A stretch of 64,000 nt of DNA, from positions 62,001-126,000 of the forward strand of contig JNKE01000016.1 in the NCBI GenBank assembly GCA_000701945.1. The letters run 5' to 3'. The DNA comes from Anaerotruncus sp. MC2020 (GTDB taxonomy: Bacteria; Bacillota; Clostridia; Oscillospirales; Ruminococcaceae). Below the pieces are notes generated by a model that saw nothing but the letters and a program-made list of their open reading frames with translations, did no database searches and was not told the DNA's origin. Positions 57,058 through 64,000 of this stretch are shown piece by piece. A program made the position numbers and the translations under genes. Numbering within the stretch: position 1 is the stretch's first letter; the number at the start of each line of letters is the position of its first letter.

Positions 57058-57120
57058 TCACTCTTTTCGTATCAGGAGAGCCTCGGCGATCCTGCTGATA
57101 ATTTCATCCTTTTGGAACAT
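57058..57120 (-). CDS. possible 20-residue helical peptide behind a strong promoter
   Basis: The ATG at 57120 reads MFQKDEIISRIAEALLIRKE and stops. It is amphipathic and helical in character; a GGGGG run seven to eleven bases upstream is a weak ribosome site. Together with the consensus promoter at 57198-57225 it may be a real small protein, a truncated remnant of the DNA-binding-like small helical proteins of Firmicutes, or just part of a non-coding RNA. Confidence 0.35.
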   Translation of the reverse strand: MFQKDEIISRIAEALLIRKE

Positions 57121-57159
57121 ATTGACGCCCCCAGTCTTATGTCAGTTTATGAACACAGT

Positions 57160-57225
57160 AACCGCCAAGCGGCGGTTATCGGGTATGCACTAACTATATT
57201 ATACAATTTTTTGATTATTTGTCAA
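57160..57225 (-). promoter_or_regulatory. orphan consensus promoter and leader hairpin
   Basis: Minus strand: perfect TTGACA (57220-57225), 16 nt, perfect TATAAT (57198-57203), then a stable AACCGCC/GGCGGTT hairpin (57160-57177) at the start of the transcript. No ordinary gene lies downstream on this strand before 56915. Confidence 0.65.
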
Positions 57226-57354
57226 TACGATGAGTGCAAAACTTCTATCATCCGCGAATCGCTATCCTGTACATAAAGAGACAGCAAAATACGGCTGCCG
57301 AGCCGAAGCCCGACAGCCGTATTTTTATGAACTGAAAGGAAGTATTACTGTAGA

Positions 57355-60300
57355 TTAGTTCTGGAAGGCTATGCGGAAGAAGTTGTAGAGGTGAGCTCTG
57401 ATGCAGTTGTCACCGTGATAGCCGCCGTTTACATAGTGCCATACGTGAGGAACGCCGTTCTTCTCGAAGTTATTGTGATAATTCTTGGGATTGTCGTAAA
57501 CAGTCTGGTCGTTGCTTCCGCCTGTTATCATCAGGAAGTAAGGCTCGTTGTTGCTGTCCCACTTGAATGAGCCAGAAACACCGGGAGCGGGGCAGATAGC
57601 GCCGATGTAACCTATCTTGTCAGCCATCTTCATGCCGATGAGGAGGGACTCACGTCCGCCCATTGAGAAGCCTGTGATAGCGGTGTTGTCCTTGCCTGTG
57701 AGAACGCTGTAGTTCTTCTCTATCTCGGGCATGAGGTCCTTTGTGAGCTGATTGATGAAGTTATCGTAAGCAGCGTTGTTGTTGTTATCCATAGCCGAGC
57801 AGGCATCCTGAGTAGCACTTGAGTAAACATCAGGGAATACGCAGATCATTTCCTTAGCAGCGCCCTCTGCGATAGCATTGCCGAGCATCTCGCGGGTATG
57901 CATCACAGCGTTGCCCTTAGTGAGCATTCTGTCGGGATTCTCCCAGTAACCATGGAGAATATACATTACAGGGTACTTCTTGTTCGGGTCATAGTTGGGA
58001 GGCAGGAGAACATTGTACTTCTTGTTTCTGTTGCAAACACTTGAGAAGTAGGTCTTGTTCTGTATCACGCCGTAGGTAACGCCGTTCTTAGCCTCATTTG
58101 CCGAACTGGGCTCTTTCTCTGCTATATTTCCTGCTACCTTGGCAGTGAAGTCCTTCATTGAGAGATGATTAGCGACCGGCTGAGTAGTTGTCGTTGTTGT
58201 GGTGGTTGTTGTGGTGGTTGTTGTGGTCGTTGTAGTAGTTGTCTCCTCGTAGCCTTCCATGACACTCTCGGGGAGCTTGTCAATGATGCTTGCGTCGAGC
58301 TTCTGTATCGACAGAGCATCTCTTGCAGTAACGCCGTCGCCTCTGTTGTATACGTCAGCGTTGTCGAGAGCCTGAGCGTCGAGATTGAACTTGTCCTTGT
58401 TGCCGATATACTGGAGTATAGCGGTCGCGTCAGCTACTGAGACCTTGCCGTCCTTGTTTGCATCACCAAGGAGCTTATTTGACGACGAAGGAGTCGTAGT
58501 CGTTTCAGCGGGCTGTGCAGTTGTCGTAGTTACAGGCTTAGGACCGTCTATCTGAGTGCCTGCCTTAGCGACGATTGCTTCGTCGATAGTGAAGTTGGAA
58601 GTGCCATCCTCTGTCTCAACATAGAGGATATATCCCGAACCCTCGGGCAGCTTGTAGTTGGTGTTTGCAAGCTGTACATAGCCGCCGTCGGACTGTCCGT
58701 TTGCGATGTGGTCGTACTTTGTCTCGCCCGAAGCGTCAGTGTACTGGAGCGAAAGCATCATATTGCCCGAGCCGCTTGCCGCAACGCTGAAGCTGTACTC
58801 GTCGCCTGCCTTGAAGGTCGTGGAGTCGAGAGTCTTCATTGCGCCGTGCCATGCGCTGCCTCTGTCGGTAACTGTGAGAGCCTTGCTGCCTGCGTAGGCT
58901 GTGCCGCCTGTCGATACAGTAGCGCCGCCTCTGCCCTCCCACGAGCCGTTGTCGGTCTCGAAGGTGTCGTGGTAATAGTAGCCGTTGGAATCGGGCTTGA
59001 TAGGCTCGCGTACTACAGGAGCGTCGGGGTCGTCAGGAAGGTCCTTGCCGTCGCTCGTCATCGTTACAACGAACGTAGATACGCTGTTTGCGGGAAGCTG
59101 GCAGGTGAACGATGAGCCGCTCGATGCCATGCCCTTTGTCTGAGCGATGTTCTCGCTGCCCGATGTTCTGTAGCGGTCAACATTGGTGATGCTTCTGCCG
59201 CTGAGTGTGAACTGCTGCGATACCTCGCCGCTGCCCTTATTTATAGCTACGATCGTTGCCTGCGTGTCGCTGTGCTTGTACGCAGATACGAGGATATTGC
59301 TGTTGGGCTGCTCTGTTGCGTCAACGCGGACGTCTCCGGGACGTACCCACTTCGAGAACTGCGCCATTGCGTAGCCTCTCTTGGATATCTTGCCCGTGTC
59401 CCACATCGGGCTGTACTGACGGCGGATATACCACCATACGTAAGCATTCATGTTTCCGACAACCATTGCGTTGTGGATATTCTCCGCAACTGCAACGCCC
59501 TCGGGCCAGCGGTCTGCCGAGTTCGCGTCACTGTTCGGAACGTAAACCTCGGTCATCCATATTTCCTTGCCGCAGTTTTCGAGTGCGGGGAAGTCCATAG
59601 CACTGCGCTGAGTACCGTAGAAGTGGGTTCCGAACATATCGCAGTTCGCCATAGCCTTTGAGTCGTTCAGAATAGCGTTGTAGTAATCCTTGCTGTAGCT
59701 GAAGCTCTCGGGAGACATCATCTTCGTGTCAGTGCCCGATGTTACGGATTTACCGTAGTTTGCGAGGAATGATGCACAGCGCGAAGGAGCCCAGTATGTC
59801 CACTCGCCCGACCAGTCGGGCTCGTTCTGAACTGAGATAGAGTTGAGCTTTACGCCCTTGCTGTCGCAGAATTTGATGAAGTCGTTGAGGTGCTTTGCGT
59901 AGTTAGCCTCCGCGCCGTTATTGAGGACGTACTGTCCGCCTCTCGGTCCGCCAGATCCATTGCTTCTCATTGAAGCAGGCGGGTTCCACGGAGTTGCGAA
60001 TACGGTAGCTCCGAGCTGCTGAGCTCTCTGGGCTGTGGGTATAGCGTTGTTCCAAGCGTTCTGCTGGTCGCTGACGAAGATACGGAGTATCGTCAGACCG
60101 AGCTCGTTGGCTCCGTTGCCGAATGCTGTCTGTACCTGTGCCGCTGTCATGTCTCCTGGAGCTCCGTTCTGAGCGTTATAGCTCTGCCACTCGGGGTGGT
60201 TCATTCCGCCGAAGCCGCGGATCCTCTGATATGTCTTTCCTGTGTTGATCGTGCAGGCGCCCGCCGCATTTGCGTCGAGCTCCTTGGTGAAGCTGTCCGA

Positions 60301-60384
60301 CGGGAATACTGTTGCCGCAGAGAACACCATAGTTCCTGCAAGCATTCCCGCAAGCACAGACTTCATTGTTCTGATCTTGCTCAT
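57355..60384 (-). CDS. secreted GH30 xylanase-CBM-dockerin-esterase
   Basis: 1009 residues. Signal peptide to about 40. GH30 subfamily-8-like catalytic domain (42-460) opens with YQRIRGFGGMNHPEW; acid/base E188 in SVQNEPDW and nucleophile E279 in IWMTEVYV. A CBM22-like beta-sandwich follows (about 490-630, YYYHDTFETDNGSWEGRGG). Then a dockerin (about 650-715, DANKDGKVSVADATAIL, DNADVYNRGDGVTARDALSI), a poly-Thr linker (about 725-745), and a CE1-type esterase (about 765-1009) with GFSMGG (Ser907) and a late GGYHGDN His. It should cut glucuronoxylan and release acetyl or feruloyl groups. AAGGAGG precedes the ATG. An internal dockerin is unusual. Confidence 0.93.
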   Translation of the reverse strand: MSKIRTMKSVLAGMLAGTMVFSAATVFPSDSFTKELDANAAGACTINTGKTYQRIRGFGGMNHPEWQSYNAQNGAPGDMTAAQVQTAFGNGANELGLTILRIFVSDQQNAWNNAIPTAQRAQQLGATVFATPWNPPASMRSNGSGGPRGGQYVLNNGAEANYAKHLNDFIKFCDSKGVKLNSISVQNEPDWSGEWTYWAPSRCASFLANYGKSVTSGTDTKMMSPESFSYSKDYYNAILNDSKAMANCDMFGTHFYGTQRSAMDFPALENCGKEIWMTEVYVPNSDANSADRWPEGVAVAENIHNAMVVGNMNAYVWWYIRRQYSPMWDTGKISKRGYAMAQFSKWVRPGDVRVDATEQPNSNILVSAYKHSDTQATIVAINKGSGEVSQQFTLSGRSITNVDRYRTSGSENIAQTKGMASSGSSFTCQLPANSVSTFVVTMTSDGKDLPDDPDAPVVREPIKPDSNGYYYHDTFETDNGSWEGRGGATVSTGGTAYAGSKALTVTDRGSAWHGAMKTLDSTTFKAGDEYSFSVAASGSGNMMLSLQYTDASGETKYDHIANGQSDGGYVQLANTNYKLPEGSGYILYVETEDGTSNFTIDEAIVAKAGTQIDGPKPVTTTTAQPAETTTTPSSSNKLLGDANKDGKVSVADATAILQYIGNKDKFNLDAQALDNADVYNRGDGVTARDALSIQKLDASIIDKLPESVMEGYEETTTTTTTTTTTTTTTTTTTTQPVANHLSMKDFTAKVAGNIAEKEPSSANEAKNGVTYGVIQNKTYFSSVCNRNKKYNVLLPPNYDPNKKYPVMYILHGYWENPDRMLTKGNAVMHTREMLGNAIAEGAAKEMICVFPDVYSSATQDACSAMDNNNNAAYDNFINQLTKDLMPEIEKNYSVLTGKDNTAITGFSMGGRESLLIGMKMADKIGYIGAICPAPGVSGSFKWDSNNEPYFLMITGGSNDQTVYDNPKNYHNNFEKNGVPHVWHYVNGGYHGDNCIRAHLYNFFRIAFQN

Positions 60385-60456
60385 GTTGATTTCCTCCTTA
60401 ATACGTCCCTGACTTATTATACTGCATATTAATTGCATTTTACTTATGATATATTC

Positions 60457-60485
60457 ATTATACGTTAATAAATGCAGACAGTAAA
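60457..60485 (-). promoter_or_regulatory. promoter of the GH30 xylanase gene
   Basis: Minus-strand -35 TTTACT (60480-60485) and -10 TATAAT (60457-60462), spacer 17 nt, giving a leader of about 65 nt. Confidence 0.7.
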
Positions 60486-60503
60486 CCCACAATGCGTAAG
60501 AAA

Positions 60504-60678
60504 GGTGGACAAAACCGCTGACTTTTTATGCTTTTATAACAAAAAAGTATTGACACATTTCCTCATTTGCCGTATAATTATTATGGTTACATATGATGTT
60601 GCGCAGAGTATGTGAATCAAATGCGCATTTATTATTTGTTGTAACAAATTGGGATGACGTTCCGCATTTGGCGGACAA
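60504..60678. promoter_or_regulatory. candidate operators between xylanase and its divergent regulator
   Basis: GGTGGACAA (60504-60512) and GGCGGACAA (60670-60678) form a direct repeat flanking the plus-strand promoter, and a perfect palindrome AAATGCGCATTT lies at 60619-60630. Any could be the AraC-type binding site; none is proven. Confidence 0.3.
60550..60578 (+). promoter_or_regulatory. promoter of the AraC/LacI hybrid regulator
   Basis: TTGACA (60550-60555), 17 nt, TATAAT (60573-60578), followed by a leader of about 115 nt. Confidence 0.85.
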
Positions 60679-60700
60679 GCGACCATATGGAGGTCAGAAA

Positions 60701-62881
60701 ATGAACAAGCCTAAGCGCCCGATAATCTGCGTTGTTTCCGCAGAAGCCAACAGCATCGAGCAGAGACAGATACTGTTCGGCATTATCGAAAAGGCACAGG
60801 AATACGGCTATGATACCGCTGTGCTCTCAAACATATACAACCCGAACATCAGCATAAACTCCCTCGAGTGCGAGAACAAGATATACGAGCTCGTCCTCTC
60901 GGAGCAGATATCCGCCGTCATACTCATTTCCGAATCCTTCGTAAATGAGCAGATACGCGAGGTTATCGCCAATTCCATGCTGACCAAGGACGTGCCGATA
61001 ATAGTTCTCGGCGCACACCTTGAGGAGTTCGCCAACTCGAAGTTCACCTTCATCAACACCAGTGATATCGACGATACCGTCGAGATAATCGACCACCTCA
61101 TCGACGAGCACGGGCTCACCGACATCGACTATCTCTCGGGCTATGACTACCTCGAGCTCTCGCACAACCGCGCCGAGGGCTACAGGCAGTCGCTCCGCAA
61201 GCACGGCATAGAGGTGGACGAAAACAAGATACACTTCGGCGACTTCTGGATGACGTCGGGCGAAGAGCTCGCGAAGAAGTACGTCAGCGGAGCTCTGCCC
61301 CTGCCGCAGGCTGTCGCGTGCGCGAACGACTACATGGCGTACGGTCTGCTCGACGAGTTCAGACGGAACAATATCCGCGTGCCCGAGGACGTTGCGGTCA
61401 TCGGCTACGAGTACATAAACCAGCGGCTCATGCACTATCCCCTGCTCACCACCTACCAGCGCAACCGCGCCGACCTCGGCAGATGTGCGGTGGAGATGAT
61501 ACGCGACAGGCTTGACGGCATCAAGGAGCCCGAATTCACGCCTCCCAAGGGCAGATTCATACAGGGCGACAGCTGTCCCTGCGGAAAGAAGCTCGACAAC
61601 TACTTCAAGGAGCTCGACAGCGCCAAGGTCAAGAGCGACTTTGAGGCATGGAACCTCTTCAGCTCGCTCGACCAGGAGATAACCGAGAGCAAGAACCTCG
61701 ACGAATTTGTCGAGATACTGGGAAAATTCCACTGGCTGATACGCGACGCGTACAACGTCGTGCTCTGCCTCCAGTCAAACTGGTACGACCCGACGGCGGA
61801 GGTATCCGACGTCATGAGCTGCCGTGACGTAATGCCGTGGTTCGACAACACACCGTATGAGGCTCACCGCTTCGACTTCGCGGAGATATTCTCGCGCTGT
61901 CAGACTCCTGCGGTGTACTACTTCAACCCGCTTTTCTTCGGACAGCGCTTGTTCGGACATATCATACTGCGCTACGACGTCCCCGACACCTACGACGACA
62001 TCTTCCGCAACTGGATAAAGTCGGTCTCGATATGCCTCGAATTCCTGCGAATGAAGAACGATATCCGCTACCTGACGAGCTGTCAGAACCTCTCAGAGCA
62101 GCGTGACACCCTCACGGGTATGTACAACGCGACAGGACTCGAGAGGGCGTACAACTCGGCAGTGCTGCACGGCAACAAGGAGATGTACTTCGTCATGCTG
62201 AGGATATGCCTCTCGGAGGAGAGCATCTCCATAGCGAACACGGACGACAGGATAAAGGCTATACTCGACGCTTCCCGCGCACTGGACGAGTTCTGCGGAA
62301 ACCACGATATATGCGGTCGAATCAACGACAACACGCTCATATGCGTGGTACAGCGCAACGCTCCGTCCGAGCTCATCGGCGACTGCGTCTCGTCGATACT
62401 GCTCCAGCATAAGAAGTACATGGAATACTACGGCGTGGACTCCTTCGTCTGCGTGTGCGAGCAGTGCTCGGGCATTCCGTATAAGGAGATCTACGAGAAG
62501 TGCTCCGCCGAAGCCGACGTCAAGGCTAAGGTGCTCGATGAGAAGAAGATCATCAGCCACTACCGCGAAATGGAGGAGATACGCAGCTACGTTTACTCCC
62601 GCCCCACCGAGACCTTCGACAGCGAGAGCCTCCACGACCTGTTCCCCGGCAGCACGGGCTACCTCCGAAGCGTGTTCAAGCAGTGCTTCGGTATCAGCTT
62701 CCACAAGGACTGCATCATCGCGCGAATAGCGAAGGCGAAATACTATCTTTCGACGACGACGCTGAACGTCATCGAGATATCGGAGAAATGCGGCTATCTT
62801 GACAGCAAATACTTCCTGCGCCAGTTCAGCATGGTGGTCGGTATGACGCCGATACAGTACAGAGTAAGCATACAATACTAA
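60701..62881 (+). CDS. LacI-type sensor fused to an AraC-family DNA-binding domain
   Basis: 726 residues. The N-terminal part (about 5-290) is a periplasmic-binding-like sensor as in LacI/GalR (PIICVVSAEANSIEQRQI, ACANDYMAYGLLDEFRRNNIRVPEDVAVIGYE) but without the LacI helix-turn-helix. A middle region (about 300-620) includes RDTLTGMYNATGLERAY, resembling the start of a GGDEF domain whose catalytic GGDEF motif I do not find. The end (about 640-726) is AraC HTH: STTTLNVIEISEKCGYLDSKYFLRQFSMVVGMTPIQYR. It likely senses a sugar and controls the divergent xylanase. GGAGGT precedes the ATG. Confidence 0.9.
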   Translation: MNKPKRPIICVVSAEANSIEQRQILFGIIEKAQEYGYDTAVLSNIYNPNISINSLECENKIYELVLSEQISAVILISESFVNEQIREVIANSMLTKDVPIIVLGAHLEEFANSKFTFINTSDIDDTVEIIDHLIDEHGLTDIDYLSGYDYLELSHNRAEGYRQSLRKHGIEVDENKIHFGDFWMTSGEELAKKYVSGALPLPQAVACANDYMAYGLLDEFRRNNIRVPEDVAVIGYEYINQRLMHYPLLTTYQRNRADLGRCAVEMIRDRLDGIKEPEFTPPKGRFIQGDSCPCGKKLDNYFKELDSAKVKSDFEAWNLFSSLDQEITESKNLDEFVEILGKFHWLIRDAYNVVLCLQSNWYDPTAEVSDVMSCRDVMPWFDNTPYEAHRFDFAEIFSRCQTPAVYYFNPLFFGQRLFGHIILRYDVPDTYDDIFRNWIKSVSICLEFLRMKNDIRYLTSCQNLSEQRDTLTGMYNATGLERAYNSAVLHGNKEMYFVMLRICLSEESISIANTDDRIKAILDASRALDEFCGNHDICGRINDNTLICVVQRNAPSELIGDCVSSILLQHKKYMEYYGVDSFVCVCEQCSGIPYKEIYEKCSAEADVKAKVLDEKKIISHYREMEEIRSYVYSRPTETFDSESLHDLFPGSTGYLRSVFKQCFGISFHKDCIIARIAKAKYYLSTTTLNVIEISEKCGYLDSKYFLRQFSMVVGMTPIQYRVSIQY

Positions 62882-62883
62882 GA

Positions 62884-62910
62884 AAAAGGCGTCCTGCGGG
62901 ACGTCTTTTC
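62884..62910 (+). terminator. terminator after the AraC-type regulator
   Basis: Stem AAAAGGCGTCC/GGGACGTCTTTT (62884-62894 with 62898-62909), two bases past the stop codon. Confidence 0.75.
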
Positions 62911-62919
62911 AATTCGTAT

Positions 62920-63062
62920 TATGCCGCGCGGAGGTAGCTAACGTTCCGAACGCACTACCGCGCGAAACCGAAAGTTTCGCTCAAGCCTTTACAAAGGCTT
63001 GCAGAGTCCAGAGACAGCGTCTCTGGTCGCCGCTCACAGTTTTTAGAGAGCGGCGAAACAAA
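62920..63062. repeat. second copy of the CGCGAAACCGAAAG repeat block
   Basis: Core 62961-63002 matches 31973-32014 at 41 of 42 bases and is followed by a CCAGAGACAGCGTCTCTGG hairpin and GCCGCTC...GAGCGGC. A CGCGCGGAGGTA string precedes the core in both copies. Confidence 0.75.
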
Positions 63063-63117
63063 ACGAAGGCGCTCCGCAAGGGGTGAATCAGAAAACAGCC
63101 CAGTGGGCTGCTTTCTG

Positions 63118-63249
63118 AGATAAGCTGCGTACCAAATCTTTGATTTGGCTTTCGCAGCTATATGCAACTCTGTTGCTGGGGACGCCCTGCAAGATAAGCA
63201 GCGCACCAAATCTTTGATTTGGATTGCGATGCTATATGCAACTCTGTTG
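63118..63249. repeat. two 58-bp direct repeats, each a hairpin
   Basis: Units 63118-63175 and 63192-63249 agree at about 52 of 58 positions. Each contains CCAAATCTTTGATTTGG and ends ATATGCAACTCTGTTG. Flanking GGGGACGCCCT (63178-63188) and AGGGCGTCCCC (63254-63264) pair around the second unit. Confidence 0.8.
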
Positions 63250-63330
63250 TAGAGGGCGTCCCCTTGTGGAGTTTCGCGTTTATATGCCCGCGGAATTATT
63301 CCGCGCGATATTGGTTGCCGTTCATATCAT

Positions 63331-63415
63331 GCGGACGCCCCAAGGGCGCCCCTACAGTGCAATTATGTAGGGAACGCCGCCCTCGGCGTTCCGCAAATAT
63401 ACCATTATGCCACGG
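63331..63415. repeat. GCGGACGCC...CCCCTACA palindromic repeat pair
   Basis: GCGGACGCCCCAAGGGCGCCCCTACA (first 20 bases from 63331) and, inverted, GTAGGGAACGCCG...CGGCGTTCCGC (63367-63394). Same family as 21441-21524. Confidence 0.7.
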
Positions 63416-63427
63416 GCGCCCCAACAA

Positions 63428-63470
63428 AAATAAAAAGAGCTGTACGGATTCCGTACAGCTCTCTTTTGTA
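63428..63470 (-). terminator. terminator of the HU-DUF6465 operon
   Basis: Thirteen-base-pair stem AGAGCTGTACGGA/TCCGTACAGCTCT with a TTC/GAA-type loop and T-rich flanks, just past the stop at 63481. Confidence 0.85.
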
Positions 63471-63480
63471 TTAAGTGAAA

Positions 63481-63861
63481 TCAAACGAGATCAAAGCTGC
63501 CTGCGTTGTTGTCAACAACGTAGTATACCTTATTCTCCTCGGGCTTAACATAAACATTAACAGTCTTGGGAGACTTAACGCCGGAAGCCTTCTTAGCCTT
63601 TGCGATGAGGTCAGCAGAAGTGATCTCAGCGCCGAGGTACTGAACGTAAACGTTCTCGGAAGCAACTGTCTTCTTAGCAGCAGCCTTCTTGGGAGCAGCA
63701 GCCTTCTTAGGAGCAGCAGCCTTCTTAGCAGCGGGCTTCTTAGCAGCAGCCTTCTTGGGAGCAGCAGCCTTCTTAGCAGCGGGAGCCTTCTTCTCAGCAG
63801 CCTTCTCAGGAGCCTTAACCTCTGCTACAGCTGCCTCTGCGGTCTTCTTAACATCAGCCAT
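63481..63861 (-). CDS. DUF6465 protein with histone H1-like Lys/Ala tail
   Basis: 126 residues. The N-terminal 68 are Lys/Ala/Pro-rich (VKAPEKAAEKKAPAAKKAA and repeated APKKAAAKK), like the tail of eukaryotic H1 and some bacterial HU proteins. Residues 70-126 form a compact DUF6465 domain (VYVQYLGAEITSADLIAKAK, VNVYVKPEENKVYYVVD). The basic tail should bind nucleic acid non-specifically. It lies 21 bp downstream of an HU gene on the same strand, which supports a nucleoid role. GGAGG precedes the ATG. The repeat DNA is nearly identical unit to unit and could vary in length between strains. Confidence 0.88.
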   Translation of the reverse strand: MADVKKTAEAAVAEVKAPEKAAEKKAPAAKKAAAPKKAAAKKPAAKKAAAPKKAAAPKKAAAKKTVASENVYVQYLGAEITSADLIAKAKKASGVKSPKTVNVYVKPEENKVYYVVDNNAGSFDLV

Positions 63862-63882
63862 GATTCTTTACCTCCGTTTTGA

Positions 63883-64000
63883 TTACTTGTTTACAGCGTT
63901 CTTGAGAGCCTGACCAGCCTTGAAAGCGGGAGCCTTAGAAGCGGGAGCAGTCATCATCTTCTTGGTCTGGGGGTTGATAACCTGCTTAGCCTTTCTGTCG
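63883..64000 (-). CDS. hup: HU-family DNA-binding protein, C-terminal part
   Basis: Only the last 38 codons are in the window; the start lies beyond the right edge. They read NPQTKKMMTAPASKAPAFKAG then QALKNAVNK, the standard HU ending in which the conserved Pro-containing arm and the final helix are clear. HU bends and compacts DNA as a dimer. The DUF6465 gene follows by 21 bp and is likely cotranscribed. Confidence 0.93.
   Translation of the reverse strand, partial: DRKAKQVINPQTKKMMTAPASKAPAFKAGQALKNAVNK

Noticed and set aside
60484..60496. AAACCCACAATGCG near the xylanase promoter as another SigI site
   Set aside because: Only a partial ACCCAC match, on the other strand from the xylanase gene, and no CGTAAACTA box at 17 nt.
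62882..63480. Possible CRISPR or insertion sequence in the long gap before the DUF6465 gene
   Set aside because: Repeats are two per type, diverged, not regularly spaced, and no transposase or cas gene is present.
1..64000. tRNA or rRNA genes
   Set aside because: I found no cloverleaf with a T-loop consensus or any rRNA segment; the 16S-tail-like string at 5429-5440 is only twelve bases long.

Overview
The window looks like chromosome of a low-GC-lineage Gram-positive of the Ruminococcus type (Oscillospiraceae). Evidence: strong AGGAGG-type ribosome sites and TTGACA-17-TATAAT promoters; spoVG, spoVT, sigI/rsgI and sdpR/sdpI homologues; and four secreted proteins carrying dockerins, some with Thr-rich linkers, as in cellulosome-forming rumen and gut ruminococci. 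Codon third positions are GC-rich, which creates many long antisense shadow frames. I see no rRNA, tRNA, CRISPR array, transposase or phage gene. The genus is inference.

Layout. 1-5.3 kb: edge fragment, Pro-rich membrane protein, pyridoxal kinase, orphan solute-binding lipoprotein, then a coupled glycerol-1-phosphate dehydrogenase/HAD phosphatase pair. 5.4-8.2 kb: a SigI/RsgI module plus a secreted Pro/Glu/Lys-rich protein. sigI and the secreted-protein gene share a near-identical upstream element (ACCCCAC, 17 nt, CGTAAACTA), suggesting an autoregulated SigI regulon. 8.5-9.4 kb: DUF11 protein. 9.5-14.1 kb: mreB-mreC-mreD-mrdA elongation operon. 14.2-20.9 kb: a cluster on one strand read as murC-lexA-lipoprotein-zapA-U32 protease-dut-DUF4321. 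21.7-25.2 kb: spoVG, Nudix and YfhO. 25.4-26.9 kb: SGNH hydrolase with dockerin. 27-29.8 kb: ECF sigma factor with a membrane-anchored beta-propeller protein. 29.9-31.9 kb: glucokinase and mannose-6-phosphate isomerase. 32.3-35.2 kb: GH74-like lipoprotein translationally coupled to a GH25 muramidase. 35.4-39.5 kb: small metabolic and regulatory genes including spoVT. 39.8-43.6 kb: CotH-dockerin protein, GNAT, DinB-like. 43.6-47.2 kb: nitroreductase, low-molecular-weight phosphatase, and a three-repeat dockerin protein. 47.4-54.9 kb: a 2-aminoethylphosphonate synthesis and CMP-activation operon (phnW-pepM-pntC-ppd) with an S66 peptidase, next to a CapD/PglF-type sugar dehydratase. 55-56.9 kb: YhfC-SdpR-SdpI operon. 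57.4-62.9 kb: GH30-CBM-dockerin-esterase xylanase divergent from a LacI-sensor/AraC regulator. 63.5-64 kb: DUF6465 H1-like protein downstream of HU.

Themes. The window mixes envelope building (Mre, PBP2, MurC, ZapA, dehydratase), envelope decoration (phosphonate), envelope sensing (SigI/RsgI, ECF, SdpRI) and secreted fibre-attacking proteins. Gaps over 300 bp (8154-8494, 20939-21739, 31895-32300, 56916-57354, 62882-63480) are mostly filled by two families of short dispersed palindromic repeats. The strongest candidate for something undescribed is the SigI/RsgI unit: its RsgI has a His/Pro-rich ectodomain instead of a carbohydrate-binding module and lacks the Asn-Pro expected at the autocleavage position.
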